Of a DNA stretch of 64,000 nt, positions 45,001 through 54,783 are shown piece by piece. The notes beneath the pieces were generated by a model. The model made no database searches and had not been told where the DNA came from. It was given only the letters and a program-made list of their open reading frames with translations. Location: assembly GCA_035559795.1 (NCBI GenBank), contig DATMAR010000003.1, forward strand, positions 248,001 through 312,000, written 5' to 3'. Numbering within the stretch: the first letter of the stretch is position 1; each line of letters begins with the position of its first letter. The stretch is from Fimbriimonadales bacterium. GTDB taxonomy: Bacteria > Armatimonadota > Fimbriimonadia > Fimbriimonadales > ATM1. A program made the position numbers and the translations under genes.

Positions 45001-47667
45001 ATGGAAACGATGGAGAGACTCACGAACGCGACTTGGCTCAAAACAATATGGGACGGAAGCGATAGACATTGGTATCTCGACAAAGAAAGGCGATGTGTTG
45101 CAATGCCTTTGGGGGGAATAGGAACAGGCAATCTTTCGATTTGCGGCGATGGTTCACTGCGGCAATTTCAAATAGCAAATCGCATACAGCATTGTGCATA
45201 CCTACCCTATTCCTTCTTTGCAGTGGGTTTTTCATCCGACGACTACCAACCACACACATGCATTTTGCTCACCAAGGAGTTTTGGGAACAAAGTCACTAT
45301 GAAAATGCACCGGGAATAAGCGATTACCTTATTCCCGAAGAACTCATACGAGCCTTCGAAGATTTTCCCACAGCGTCTAAGACGCGATTTTGTGGCGAAT
45401 ACCCTATTGCAAAAATCCATTTCGATTTAGAGGAGATTCCGCTTCGCTGTCGACTTACCGCATGGTCTCCTCTCGTTCCTTTCGACGAAGAAAATAGCGG
45501 TCTTCCCGTTGCGATTTTCGAATTCGAAATAACGAATGAAAGTGAATCCTCTGGCCATATTAGTCTGCTCGCCTCATTGCAAAACGCAATTGGATGGGAC
45601 GGAGTCAGTACGATTCGAGGAATCGAAAACGAAGGCTACGGAGGAAATTATAATCGCCTAATAAAGTTTCCGAACCATTATGCGGTCGAGATGCTCAATA
45701 CGAAACTATCCGAAGACCATCCATCGCAAGGAGAAATGATGTTATTAGTTTCGGGGGGGCAATTATCGGCGCAGGCTCAGTGGAACGAAATGCGCGATTT
45801 ATGGGGAGATTTCGCTACGGATGGCGATTTAGAACACAAGGCTACGGAAGGGATCAGCGAGGAAGGAAAAACGTGGAATGCAGCCTTAGTTTCCCGCAAG
45901 CCAGCGAAGCCGAAAGAAACTGTGCGTTTTACCGCGATGTTCTTTTGGCGCTTTCCGAATCGCTATGTAGATTTCGACCAAGCCCTCTCAGTAGTGCCGC
46001 GAGATTTCAGTCGCTACTATTTGGGAAACCACTATTGCAAACGGTTCGGTAATGTGCGAGAAGTTGCTGAATACGTGCTTCGAAATCTCGAAACTTTGCG
46101 GTCGAAAACTTTTCAATTTCACGACACTTTTTACGATTCGAGCCTTCCCTATCATTTATTGGATGCGATTACGGCGAATTTAGTACCACTCCGCACCAAC
46201 ATAACCTTCCGTTCCGAGGATGGACATTTTTACGGATTCGAGGGGGGGCGTGGAGCATTCAGCGGAGGCGCGAATGCTGCAGGAGGCTGCTGCCCCTTGA
46301 ATTGTACTCATGTTTGGAACTACGACCAGACTCTTTTTGCATTTTGGCGAAAACTTCATCGTGATATGCGCGATATAGATTGGTTTCACAATCAGCACGA
46401 ATCCGGTTACTTGCCCCACCGCACCATCGTACCTTTGCATCTTCCGCGTTTATGGAATGTTCCCATCGGAGGTCCTACGAACCCTGCAATAGACGGTCTC
46501 TTCGCCGCAATCCTGAAAACCTATCAACATTGGCGAGCCTTCAATGACGAAAGTTGGAAGGAAAAAACCAAACTACATGTTTTGCGGGCGATTCGATATG
46601 CAATGAATGTGCACGACAGTCAAGGAGATGGAATGATTCGAGGAGAACAACCGAATACTTATGACATCCATCTCTATGGACCGAACACATTTATCGGCAC
46701 GCAGTATTTAGCGGCGCTTTTAGCATGCGAAAAAATGTTCGAAGAATCCCATCCTGACGTTGCAAAGGAATGCCGCAAGCGATTCGAATCCGGTTCACGC
46801 TTGTATGACGAGACATGCTGGAATGGAGAGTATTACCGACAAATCGTAGAATTCGATCAATACGAATACCAGTACGGAGATGGGTGCATCGCCGACCAAC
46901 TTCTCGGGCAATGGTGGGCACATATTTGTGATTTGGGATACGTTCTCCCGAAAGACCATGTTCGCAAAGCGCTCGAAACCATTTTTCGTAGAAATTTTCG
47001 TCGGGATTTTCGAGGAATCGAACAAACTCCACGTCAATACGCTCTTCCTCATGAACGAGGTGTGCTCAATGCGACGTATGAGCCTGGAAAACGCCCCAAA
47101 GTTCCCTTGTTGTATTCGGACGAAGTTTGGTCGGGGGTCGAATACGCGCTCGCTTCCCTCATGATTTACGAAGGCATGGTATCGGAAGGGATGCAAATTG
47201 TCAAAGCGACACGAGACCGCTACTCAGGAACTCTCAGAAATCCTTTCAATGAAATCGAATGCGGCGACCATTACGTGCGTTCGATGAGCATTTACAGCCT
47301 TTTGCCCGCTATCACGGGTGCGCAATATTCTCTCGATAAGGGGGGGACATTGAAGTTTCGCTTCTCGTGGAAACCTGGTATATGTAAGTCGTTTTTCGTT
47401 GCTGGCGAAGCGTATGGAATTGTAGAAGCAAATATCGAACGAGAGAAGGCAGACGGAAAAATACAACTCGTGGAGGGAACAATTACAGTAAATGAACTCG
47501 TTTTCGGTTTTCACGAAAATCTTTTGAAGAAAACGAAATTGCCGGATGGGAAAGTTCATTATCGAAGCCGTTCTTTTCCTGCGAAAAGCACCGGTTCTTC
47601 ATGGGTTTGCGAACTGGGAACGACATTAGAAGCAGGGGATGTTATTACACTTTCCGAAAATAGATAG
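45001..47667 (+). CDS. GH116/DUF608 family glycosidase (GBA2-like)
   Basis: The 888 residues match bacterial GBA2-like glycosidases: an N-terminal beta domain (CVAMPLGGIGTGNLSICGDGSLRQFQIANRIQH), then an (alpha/alpha)6 domain. FYGFEGGRGAFSG near residue 410 probably holds the nucleophile Glu, NCTHVWNYDQTLFAFW follows, and NTYDIHLYGPNTFIGTQYLAALLACEKM near residue 550 carries the probable acid Asp. Family members act on beta-glucosides or beta-xylosides. No signal peptide is seen, so the enzyme should be cytoplasmic. Confidence 0.88.
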   Translation: METMERLTNATWLKTIWDGSDRHWYLDKERRCVAMPLGGIGTGNLSICGDGSLRQFQIANRIQHCAYLPYSFFAVGFSSDDYQPHTCILLTKEFWEQSHYENAPGISDYLIPEELIRAFEDFPTASKTRFCGEYPIAKIHFDLEEIPLRCRLTAWSPLVPFDEENSGLPVAIFEFEITNESESSGHISLLASLQNAIGWDGVSTIRGIENEGYGGNYNRLIKFPNHYAVEMLNTKLSEDHPSQGEMMLLVSGGQLSAQAQWNEMRDLWGDFATDGDLEHKATEGISEEGKTWNAALVSRKPAKPKETVRFTAMFFWRFPNRYVDFDQALSVVPRDFSRYYLGNHYCKRFGNVREVAEYVLRNLETLRSKTFQFHDTFYDSSLPYHLLDAITANLVPLRTNITFRSEDGHFYGFEGGRGAFSGGANAAGGCCPLNCTHVWNYDQTLFAFWRKLHRDMRDIDWFHNQHESGYLPHRTIVPLHLPRLWNVPIGGPTNPAIDGLFAAILKTYQHWRAFNDESWKEKTKLHVLRAIRYAMNVHDSQGDGMIRGEQPNTYDIHLYGPNTFIGTQYLAALLACEKMFEESHPDVAKECRKRFESGSRLYDETCWNGEYYRQIVEFDQYEYQYGDGCIADQLLGQWWAHICDLGYVLPKDHVRKALETIFRRNFRRDFRGIEQTPRQYALPHERGVLNATYEPGKRPKVPLLYSDEVWSGVEYALASLMIYEGMVSEGMQIVKATRDRYSGTLRNPFNEIECGDHYVRSMSIYSLLPAITGAQYSLDKGGTLKFRFSWKPGICKSFFVAGEAYGIVEANIEREKADGKIQLVEGTITVNELVFGFHENLLKKTKLPDGKVHYRSRSFPAKSTGSSWVCELGTTLEAGDVITLSENR

Positions 47668-47760
47668 TAGGAGCGCCGTAAGGCGCGATTTATGTTTTTC
47701 TCCTCTTCCCAAAAATAGTGGGAACGCGTGAGGCGCGATTTATTTTTTACCTTCCACCGC
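47668..47760. repeat. Two GCGCC-type repeats between convergent genes
   Basis: GGAGCGCCGTAAGGCGCGAT at about 47671 folds as a GCGCC/GGCGC hairpin and is followed by a T-run, so it may act as the terminator of the GH116 gene. A diverged copy preceded by a broken family-A arm follows at about 47704-47745. Confidence 0.7.
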
Positions 47761-47833
47761 ATCGTCGTAAGTTTCTTTCCAAAATAGTAAATCATCCGAA
47801 TAAATCAGCAAGAAACTTACGAGATAGAAACCG

Positions 47834-49291
47834 TTAAACTTCTTTCTTTTTCCATTTTCCCTGCTTGAAACTGATAATCATCGAAATTCCTTGAATTCCT
47901 TGCGTTATGGACATCACCCACCATGCAGCTACAGTTCCAAAACCCATCCAAACTGCAAAAATCCATGCCGCCGGAACGCGCAAAAGCCAAAGAGAGATGA
48001 ACGCAATCCATGCGGGTCTCACAGTATCACCTGCACCTTGATGCGCTCCGGCTAACACCATCGTATAACCGAAAAACGGTTCTGTGAGCGCAATGATGAT
48101 CAAATAATCCGTAGAAAGTTTCAACTGCAAAGGGTCCTTTACGAAGAAAGAAGCCAAAGGTTGTGCGAACAAAATAAAAAATAACGACATAACGACCATG
48201 ATCACCTCTGCTTGTTGCGTAGCCGACCATGCCAATTTCTCGGCGCGTTCTTCGTCTTTCATTCCCAAACTTTGCCCCACCAAAGCCGAGGCGGCAGCCA
48301 TGTATCCGAAAGTCGGCATGAAAGCGATTCCTTCCATTGCAAAACCAACACGCAACGCCCCTAATGCGGCAGGACCTTCTACCGTTCTGCTCAACGCTAA
48401 AGAGAAAAAATTGAGACTCAAAACCCGAATCAATGCGGCAATTCCAGCCGGCGCAGCGACTCGATAAATTCTTTTCAACCACTCCAGGCGAATCATCTCC
48501 ATACGCCATATCTCTCCTAAAGGCGTAGTTCGTGAAGCGGGAAAATACAAAATTGCTGCAACCCAAGCGCTAATTGCGAATCCCCATCCAGCACCTGCTA
48601 TGCCCCAATTTGCGCCCGGAATTCGAAACGACATTCCTAAAAGAGAAACATCGCGCGAAGGAAAAATCAAAAGGTAATTCAAAAATATATGCAATAGAAT
48701 TTGGAATCCCGAGACGTACATAGGCCGCTTCGTATCTCCCACTCCACGCAGCGCCGAAGCAATGGTAAAAACAACATACATGGGGGGGATTCCCAACCAA
48801 AGCGGACCCAAGTATTCTAAAAGTTGGTGATATGCCGGAGAACCCGTATCTTTTATAAATAGTGAAGCGAGCAGTGGTGAAGAAATCCATCCCGTGATGG
48901 CAAGAAGAATCCCCAAACACAAAGAAAGGCTAATGCATTGACGACTGGAATGAAAAAGGTTCAAGTCTTCTCTCGCACCGTAAAAACGGCTTACCAAAGC
49001 CGTCGTTGCCGTTCCGATTGCAATGGCAACACTACTCATTAAAAAAACTAATCCGAATGCTGCACCGGATGCACTCAGAGCGTCTTTTCCTAACGAGCCA
49101 ATAAACTTTGCATCCAAAAGGTTGTTGATTAATTGCAACGAGTTGAGGGCGATAACGGGCCATGCAAGCCCCCAAACGATACGATGCGCGCTCGCCTTAT
49201 CGAGGCTCGCCGGCACGGCCTCCTCGACAGGTCGAGCGTCTGACTCTAATTTTTCGAGCGAACTTCCGTCTGCTATCGCCTTTTCTTTCAA
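47834..49291 (-). CDS. MATE family efflux protein
   Basis: The 485 residues form twelve helices in two similar halves. Family features include WPVIALNSLQLINNLLDAKFIGSLG and the repeated GxGDTKRP/GAGDTVRP loops (RGVGDTKRPM, HQGAGDTVRPAW). It should export cationic compounds in exchange for Na+ or H+. A charged N-terminal tail of about 35 residues precedes the first helix. The substrate is unknown. Confidence 0.93.
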   Translation of the reverse strand: MKEKAIADGSSLEKLESDARPVEEAVPASLDKASAHRIVWGLAWPVIALNSLQLINNLLDAKFIGSLGKDALSASGAAFGLVFLMSSVAIAIGTATTALVSRFYGAREDLNLFHSSRQCISLSLCLGILLAITGWISSPLLASLFIKDTGSPAYHQLLEYLGPLWLGIPPMYVVFTIASALRGVGDTKRPMYVSGFQILLHIFLNYLLIFPSRDVSLLGMSFRIPGANWGIAGAGWGFAISAWVAAILYFPASRTTPLGEIWRMEMIRLEWLKRIYRVAAPAGIAALIRVLSLNFFSLALSRTVEGPAALGALRVGFAMEGIAFMPTFGYMAAASALVGQSLGMKDEERAEKLAWSATQQAEVIMVVMSLFFILFAQPLASFFVKDPLQLKLSTDYLIIIALTEPFFGYTMVLAGAHQGAGDTVRPAWIAFISLWLLRVPAAWIFAVWMGFGTVAAWWVMSITQGIQGISMIISFKQGKWKKKEV

Positions 49292-49395
49292 AATGGTAAG
49301 TAACTAAAGAAGAATGAAGGATTCGTGTGGAAGAATAACGATTTATTTTAGCATGACTATCATCATAATTTTCACATGAAATTAGAGAAACCGCT

Positions 49396-50208
49396 TTGAA
49401 CTCGAAAGCATCGAATTGGGCAGCGATTATCGCCGCCGGAGGTTTTGCCCCTCCTGACATCCGACGCGCATCCGGCGAAAACTTCAAAGCCTTGGCTCGA
49501 GTAGGCGGAACGCCAGCAATTCAGTATGTCTATCGCGCATGCTTACATGCTTCTTTCGAAAGGATAATCATCGCTGCTCCAGAGGAGGTGCATCGCGTTA
49601 TCGAACCCTCATCGAACACGATTTTCGTACAATCGGGGGAAACGAATATTCGAACTGCGAGAAACGGACTGGAAAAATGCGACGAACAAGCATTTTGTTT
49701 TCTGCCATGCGATACTCCGCTTTTGAGCGATGCACATCTTCGGGACTTTCGCTCGAAAATTTTAGAGCGTCTCGAAGTTCCATTAGATTCTTCGTGGTTT
49801 GCTATCGGATTGTCACCCGCCACAGAAGTTTGTAAAAGTTTTCCCGAGTTTCGGTATCGTTTTCTTCGATTTCGAGAAGGACGGTTTGCGAGCGGTGCAC
49901 TTTTGGCAGCCTCCCGAAAAGGCTTCGAAAGTACATTCGAACTGCTCGAGGAAGCATCGCAAAATCGCAAACGTTTCTGGAAACTCTTTTTCGAAATCGG
50001 GAAAAAACTCGGAATGATAGACATCGCTCGTTATTTATCGGGAAAAATCGATATACGAGAAGCGGAAAAGCGAGTCGGTGAACTTTTGGGGGGGCAGGCA
50101 ATTATCGTTCCTGATTGCTCACCTGCAACCACTCTCGATTTCGACACGGCGAAAGAGTGGATGACCATCAACGAGCACTGGGAGAAATTACGAAGAAAAA
50201 ATCTTTAA
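49396..50208 (+). CDS. MobA-like nucleotidyltransferase
   Basis: TTG 49396 gives 270 residues. The first 150 form an NTP-transferase fold: WAAIIAAGGFAPPDIRR in place of the usual GGxSxRMG loop, FKALARVGGTPAIQYV, and CDTPLLSD with the metal-binding Asp. The C-terminal part ends SPATTLDFDTAKEW, a common ending of MobA-type proteins. It may attach a nucleotide to a cofactor or sugar phosphate. It converges on the next gene with a 21-bp overlap. Confidence 0.78.
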   Translation: MNSKASNWAAIIAAGGFAPPDIRRASGENFKALARVGGTPAIQYVYRACLHASFERIIIAAPEEVHRVIEPSSNTIFVQSGETNIRTARNGLEKCDEQAFCFLPCDTPLLSDAHLRDFRSKILERLEVPLDSSWFAIGLSPATEVCKSFPEFRYRFLRFREGRFASGALLAASRKGFESTFELLEEASQNRKRFWKLFFEIGKKLGMIDIARYLSGKIDIREAEKRVGELLGGQAIIVPDCSPATTLDFDTAKEWMTINEHWEKLRRKNL

Positions 50209-51141
50209 CGCTTCAGGACTTCCAGGCTCTAACCCTATAATTTTGAATTGCTCTAATGCTTTTCGGAGATTCTCTCGATATTCCGATTTCGTCTTTTCCG
50301 TGAACAAGCGACCATCCGCATCCTCGATGGACACATTCCCTACATCCGCAAAAACCTCCGCAGCAACGAATAGCCGCTCCATTAATTCGCTCGGAGATGG
50401 GCTTCGGGGCAAGGAGTAGCCGATAGAAATCCCTTCGATTTTAGGATGGGATTTCAAATCGAAAGATTCGTGTTCGTCGAGAGGACGCACTTCGAGCAGC
50501 GACCCTTCCCAACCCATTACGCGCCATTCTAAAAAACCGGATTCATAAATACGAAAACCCAATCGGTATCCCGTACTAAGAACTTGAAGTGTTTCTTGGA
50601 ATGGCAGAAACAATTCCACCCCGATATCGAGAGAACTTTGTACGTCGAGCAAATTTTTCACGACAGCATCCACATCCTTCGGATGAGGGAGAGGAATTGC
50701 GCGCCTGTTCCATGACTGTGCCAATCTCTCGCATCGCTGTAATAACTCGTTTGCACTTTGCGCTGTGAGGAATCTTCCTGCTTTTATAAAATCCCATGCA
50801 AACGCTAAGGAATCATAGACGACGGCATCGTCGCCTGCCCATAATTTTTGCCATCGTTTTTGCCCAGGAACGGTAACGAACATTTCAGGGTAGCCGTACG
50901 ACGCTTGCTGCTTTACATCGAATAATGCTTTCGCATGCCCTGATGGAATCAATTGCCCCCCCACGAACTCGATGACATACTGAACTTTGTACAGCGGTCC
51001 GATTTCCCATCGAAAAGCAGGCAAACGCGGAGGCTTCAATGCAACCGACGAATCCGATTCTAAAGAATGACCTAAAAAAGCAAATAATTCACGTTCTGTC
51101 ATAAATTCGATGTTGCAATAAAAATAATCCTTTAATACCAA
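50188..51141 (-). CDS. Protein of unknown function
   Basis: The product has 317 residues, or 304 if the Met at 51102 (MTERELFAFLG) is the start. No signal peptide or helices are visible and the composition is that of a soluble cytoplasmic protein. Features are many aromatic residues, a YDSLAFAWDFIKAGRF segment and an acidic C-terminal helical part. I do not recognise it. It follows the zinc-ribbon gene by 6 bp and is probably co-transcribed. Confidence 0.65.
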   Translation of the reverse strand: MVLKDYFYCNIEFMTERELFAFLGHSLESDSSVALKPPRLPAFRWEIGPLYKVQYVIEFVGGQLIPSGHAKALFDVKQQASYGYPEMFVTVPGQKRWQKLWAGDDAVVYDSLAFAWDFIKAGRFLTAQSANELLQRCERLAQSWNRRAIPLPHPKDVDAVVKNLLDVQSSLDIGVELFLPFQETLQVLSTGYRLGFRIYESGFLEWRVMGWEGSLLEVRPLDEHESFDLKSHPKIEGISIGYSLPRSPSPSELMERLFVAAEVFADVGNVSIEDADGRLFTEKTKSEYRENLRKALEQFKIIGLEPGSPEALKIFSS

Positions 51142-51147
51142 ATCGAC

Positions 51148-51897
51148 TTATTTCGTCGAACTATCCTCCCGAGAATTTTCACGAGGCTTTTCATCCATAA
51201 ACAAATACCTTCCGCAATTCTCGCACCTTTCCAAAGATTCCCCTTCCGCGATCGCTTCTAAAATCCTCTTCGCAATTTTCGCATGGCACGCACCGCATTC
51301 GTCATGTTCTACCGGAGCCAAGCCTATCCCCCCCAGTTTTTTCCGCAATTGGTCGTATTTTTGCAAAAGTTCTTCATCGCATCCTTTTACGGCTTCTCTG
51401 CGCGCTGCTTGAAGTTGTGCGAGTTTTGCCTCGAATTCCGCTTTCGCCTTCGCATATTTTTCTTGATAACTTTTCAACTGCCGTTCCGCCTCCTCCATAG
51501 CTTTCTTCGCTTCCTCAGCAGCGATCCTTGCAGGCTCTATCTCCTCCCAAAGAGCTAACAGTCTTTCGTCCACTTCGGCGCTTCGTTTCTTCAAACTCTC
51601 GATTTCTCGCTCTATTGCATCCGCTTCCTTGACGTTATAAACCCCTCCTTGATAAAGTCGTTTTTCTTCCGTTTTACGTTTCTGGTCGAGTTGCTTCGAA
51701 AGCAATTCCAAATCCTGTGCCTCGCTGCGCAGGGACTTTAATTTCTCCTCAGCCACTTCGTAAGCCGCCTTCGTTTCCTCGTAACGCTGTCTCGCTTTTT
51801 CGCCAGGGTCTAATGCAGCGAAGCGTCGTTCTAATTCCAGTATCGCTGCATCCACTTTCTGCACTTTATAGATTTTTCGCAGCGCCTCGTTCAGCAT
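51148..51897 (-). CDS. Zinc-ribbon coiled-coil protein (DUF164 type)
   Basis: The 249 residues hold a long coiled coil (about 1-190) and a C4 zinc ribbon, CGACHAKI with CENCGRYLF, near the C-terminus, then a charged tail. This is the layout of the DUF164/CT398 family, proposed to act with secretion or pilus systems or with nucleic acids. The function is unproven. Confidence 0.85.
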   Translation of the reverse strand: MLNEALRKIYKVQKVDAAILELERRFAALDPGEKARQRYEETKAAYEVAEEKLKSLRSEAQDLELLSKQLDQKRKTEEKRLYQGGVYNVKEADAIEREIESLKKRSAEVDERLLALWEEIEPARIAAEEAKKAMEEAERQLKSYQEKYAKAKAEFEAKLAQLQAARREAVKGCDEELLQKYDQLRKKLGGIGLAPVEHDECGACHAKIAKRILEAIAEGESLERCENCGRYLFMDEKPRENSREDSSTK

Positions 51898-52013
51898 TCG
51901 GAAAGATTATGACCTATCGCAGACTGTCACAAAACCAAAAGATAAGGCATACTTATAGAAGCCTCGGAAAAACGTAGTACAAATTAAGTACCCTAATGGG
52001 AAAGGAGCCCATC

Positions 52014-52652
52014 ATGCCAGGCAATAAAAATCGTAAGCATGAGATCAGTCGCAGAGAATTTCTCCGAGAAGCGAGCGGAGTGGTCGCAGCATCCACGATT
52101 AGCGCTTCCATTCTTTCCTCGGCAGTCTGCGCTCAAGGAGCCAAGACAGCCACTCAAACTCCTCGAGAAGGCTTCGAGCCAGAAGGTGCCATCGAAATCA
52201 CTCTCGACGTGAATGGAAGTTCTCATCGCTTACACCTCCAGCCTCGGGTTACTCTCTTGGATGCTTTGCGCGAAAGACTCCACCTCACTGGCGCAAAGAA
52301 AATCTGCGACCGAGGAAACTGCGGTGGCTGTACTGTCTTTGTGAATGACAAACCCGTTTATGCTTGCCTGATGCTCGCAGTAGATGCGCAGGGCAAAAAG
52401 ATAACTACTGTCGAAGCCCTCGGAACTCCCGATAAACTTCATCCACTGCAAAAAGAGTTCGTCGAACGAGACGCTTTAATGTGTGGATTTTGCACTCCTG
52501 GATTCGTAATGGCTTGTCTTGCAGCGATTCGCGCTAATCCGAAAGCCACGATGGAAGAAATCCGCGAAGCATGCCAAGGCAACATTTGTCGCTGCGGCAC
52601 GTTCAACCGTGTTTTCGAAGCCGCATACAACGCTGCGAAAAAAATGGCGTGA
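52014..52652 (+). CDS. Aldehyde oxidoreductase, 2Fe-2S subunit (PaoA-like), Tat-exported
   Basis: ATG 52014 is preferred over 51996 because AAAGGAG lies 7 nt before it. A Tat signal (SRREFLREASGVVAASTISASIL) precedes two [2Fe-2S] domains: CDRGNCGGCTVFV...C and CGFCTPGFV...CQGNICRC. This subunit carries electrons from the molybdenum site to FAD. The Tat signal on the small subunit, with none on its partners, is the arrangement of the periplasmic E. coli PaoABC enzyme. The genes for the large and FAD subunits follow. Confidence 0.92.
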   Translation: MPGNKNRKHEISRREFLREASGVVAASTISASILSSAVCAQGAKTATQTPREGFEPEGAIEITLDVNGSSHRLHLQPRVTLLDALRERLHLTGAKKICDRGNCGGCTVFVNDKPVYACLMLAVDAQGKKITTVEALGTPDKLHPLQKEFVERDALMCGFCTPGFVMACLAAIRANPKATMEEIREACQGNICRCGTFNRVFEAAYNAAKKMA

Positions 52653-52686
52653 ACGATATAAAAAAAAATAAAAACGGAGGAAAGGA

Positions 52687-54783
52687 ATGAGCCAAAGAGA
52701 AGTTCGCTGGAATCCGCGAGATAAAACGCGATATTTAGGGAAGAACATTCCACGAGTGGACGGTCCTGCGAAAGTAGCAGGCACAGCGAAATACACCTAT
52801 GATATTTCCCTTCCCGGAATGGCGTACGGAAAAATTTTGCGCAGTCCTTATCCTAATGCGCGCGTAAAAACGATAGACATTTCGAAAGCAAAACGAATTC
52901 CAGGAGTTCTCGTGATCTTGGATGATTTGGGAAGACAAGCCCGATTTGCGGGACATGAAATCGCAGCGGTTGCCGCCGAAACCGAAGAAATCGCCGAAGA
53001 CGCAATTCGCGCAATCGAAATCGAATGGGAAACATTCCCTCATGTCGTAAACACACGAATCGGAATGGATAATCCCGACAGGGTGGGGGAGCCTCAAGAA
53101 ATTTCGAGAGGCGAAGACCCATCCACTTTGTGGGGAAAAGCCGCAGCCACAGTGGAAGGCGAATATTACGTTCCAGTTCGGGAACATTTATGTTTAGAAA
53201 CGCATGGCGTTGTCGCGCATTGGGAATCCGATGACAAACTCACTCTTTATGTAAGCACTCAAGCCGTTCACGGCATCGCGCAAGAAATAGCAGCCGCAAC
53301 CGGAATTCCCTCAGAAAACGTCAAAGTGATTTGCGAATATATGGGGGGCGGTTTCGGAAGCAAATTCAGCGCAGGAATCGAAGGGATTACTGCAGTGCGT
53401 CTCGCAAAAGCAGCAGGACGCCCCGTCAAACTCATGCTCGATAGATACGAAGAACAAGTCGCTTCGGGAAACGGTCCCGATGCATTAATGCGGTGCAAGG
53501 CTGCGATAGATTCGGATGGAAAGTTGCTCGCAATGGAGGCAGATTTATGGGGAACGGGGGGGTCGAACCGCTCCTGGCGCGCACCGTTACCTTATATTTA
53601 TAGTGTTCCTAATGTACGCATTCGTATGAGAGGAGTATCCACGAACACAGGAAGCGCTCGAGCATTGCGCGCTCCGATGCATCCGCAAGCCAGTTTTCTC
53701 ATGGAAACCGTTTTGGATGAGTTGGCATGTAAATTAGGTCTCGATCCTCTCGAAGTGCGAATCAAAAATCAAAACAGTGAAGTTCGTGCACGACAACTTC
53801 GTTTAGGTGCCGAAAGAATCGGCTGGAATCGCAGGAATCAAAAACCTGGCGCTTCGACCGGACGCTATCAGAGAGGAATCGGCTGTGCATCGAGCACATG
53901 GGGGGGCGGTGGAGGCGAAGGCTCTATTTGCGAAGTGCGGATTCGAAACGATGGAAGTGTTTGGGTAGGAATCGGAACGCAAGACCTCGGAACGGGTACA
54001 CGCACTTACGTCGCAGCAATCGTCGCGGAGGACTTAGGACTCCCCATCGAAAAGATAAAAAGCGAAATCGGGCGCTCGGAATTGCCACCGAGTGGAGGCT
54101 CTGGCGGCTCGACGACCGCAGCGAGTGTTTCTCCTGCCGTGAAAATGGCAGTACTCGCAGCACGTGCTAAGTTATTCCAAACCGTTTCTGAAATTCTGAA
54201 TGTCCCTCCGGAAGATTTGGAATGTGTCGACGGACAGATTCGCTCGAAATCGGACCCTTCGAAATCCATTTCTTTCGAAAAAGCCTGTGCGCGTCTTCCT
54301 ATGGGAGGAATCGTAGAGCATGGCGAATTCAATCCGGCGCTACAGCAAGGGGGGGTTGCCGGTGCTCAATTCGTCGAAGTCGAAGTAGACACATGGACGG
54401 GACACGTTCGTCCGGTTAAAGTTGTCGCAATTCAAGATTGCGGATATTTCCTAAATAAACTTGCAGCGGAAAGCCAAATCATCGGGGGGGTCATTCAGGG
54501 ATTGAGCATGGCGCTATTCGAAGATAGAAAAATGGATGATCAAACGGGACGAATGCTTAATCCGAACATGGAAGCCTATAAAGTCGTCGGCTCTCTCGAG
54601 GTTCCGGAAATCGAACCGATTCTTTTCGAAACGCACGACCGCGTCGCGGGAATCGGAGAACCCGTCGTAATTCCCACCGCTGCAGCATTGGGCAATGCCG
54701 TATACAACGCAACGGGTGTACGCATTCGTACTCTTCCGATCACTCCGAAACGATGGTTCGATACATTAGGAGGAAAATCATGA
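52687..54783 (+). CDS. Aldehyde oxidoreductase, molybdenum-cofactor subunit (PaoC/XdhA-like)
   Basis: The 698 residues match the xanthine oxidase family: GKNIPRVDGPAKVAGTAKYTYDI at the start, YMGGGFGSKF and SGGSTTAASVSPA cofactor-binding loops, and a late GIGEPVVIPTAAALGNAVYNATG that holds the catalytic Glu. It hydroxylates aldehydes or N-heterocycles. The 698-residue length is close to PaoC. GGAGGAAAGGA precedes the ATG. The FAD gene overlaps its stop by 4 nt. Confidence 0.94.
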   Translation: MSQREVRWNPRDKTRYLGKNIPRVDGPAKVAGTAKYTYDISLPGMAYGKILRSPYPNARVKTIDISKAKRIPGVLVILDDLGRQARFAGHEIAAVAAETEEIAEDAIRAIEIEWETFPHVVNTRIGMDNPDRVGEPQEISRGEDPSTLWGKAAATVEGEYYVPVREHLCLETHGVVAHWESDDKLTLYVSTQAVHGIAQEIAAATGIPSENVKVICEYMGGGFGSKFSAGIEGITAVRLAKAAGRPVKLMLDRYEEQVASGNGPDALMRCKAAIDSDGKLLAMEADLWGTGGSNRSWRAPLPYIYSVPNVRIRMRGVSTNTGSARALRAPMHPQASFLMETVLDELACKLGLDPLEVRIKNQNSEVRARQLRLGAERIGWNRRNQKPGASTGRYQRGIGCASSTWGGGGGEGSICEVRIRNDGSVWVGIGTQDLGTGTRTYVAAIVAEDLGLPIEKIKSEIGRSELPPSGGSGGSTTAASVSPAVKMAVLAARAKLFQTVSEILNVPPEDLECVDGQIRSKSDPSKSISFEKACARLPMGGIVEHGEFNPALQQGGVAGAQFVEVEVDTWTGHVRPVKVVAIQDCGYFLNKLAAESQIIGGVIQGLSMALFEDRKMDDQTGRMLNPNMEAYKVVGSLEVPEIEPILFETHDRVAGIGEPVVIPTAAALGNAVYNATGVRIRTLPITPKRWFDTLGGKS

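Noticed and set aside
46270-46330. Loss of the catalytic Glu in the GH116-like enzyme (WNYD)
   Set aside because: This position is not the nucleophile in the bacterial family as I recall it; a Glu in the preceding FYGFEG segment is available.
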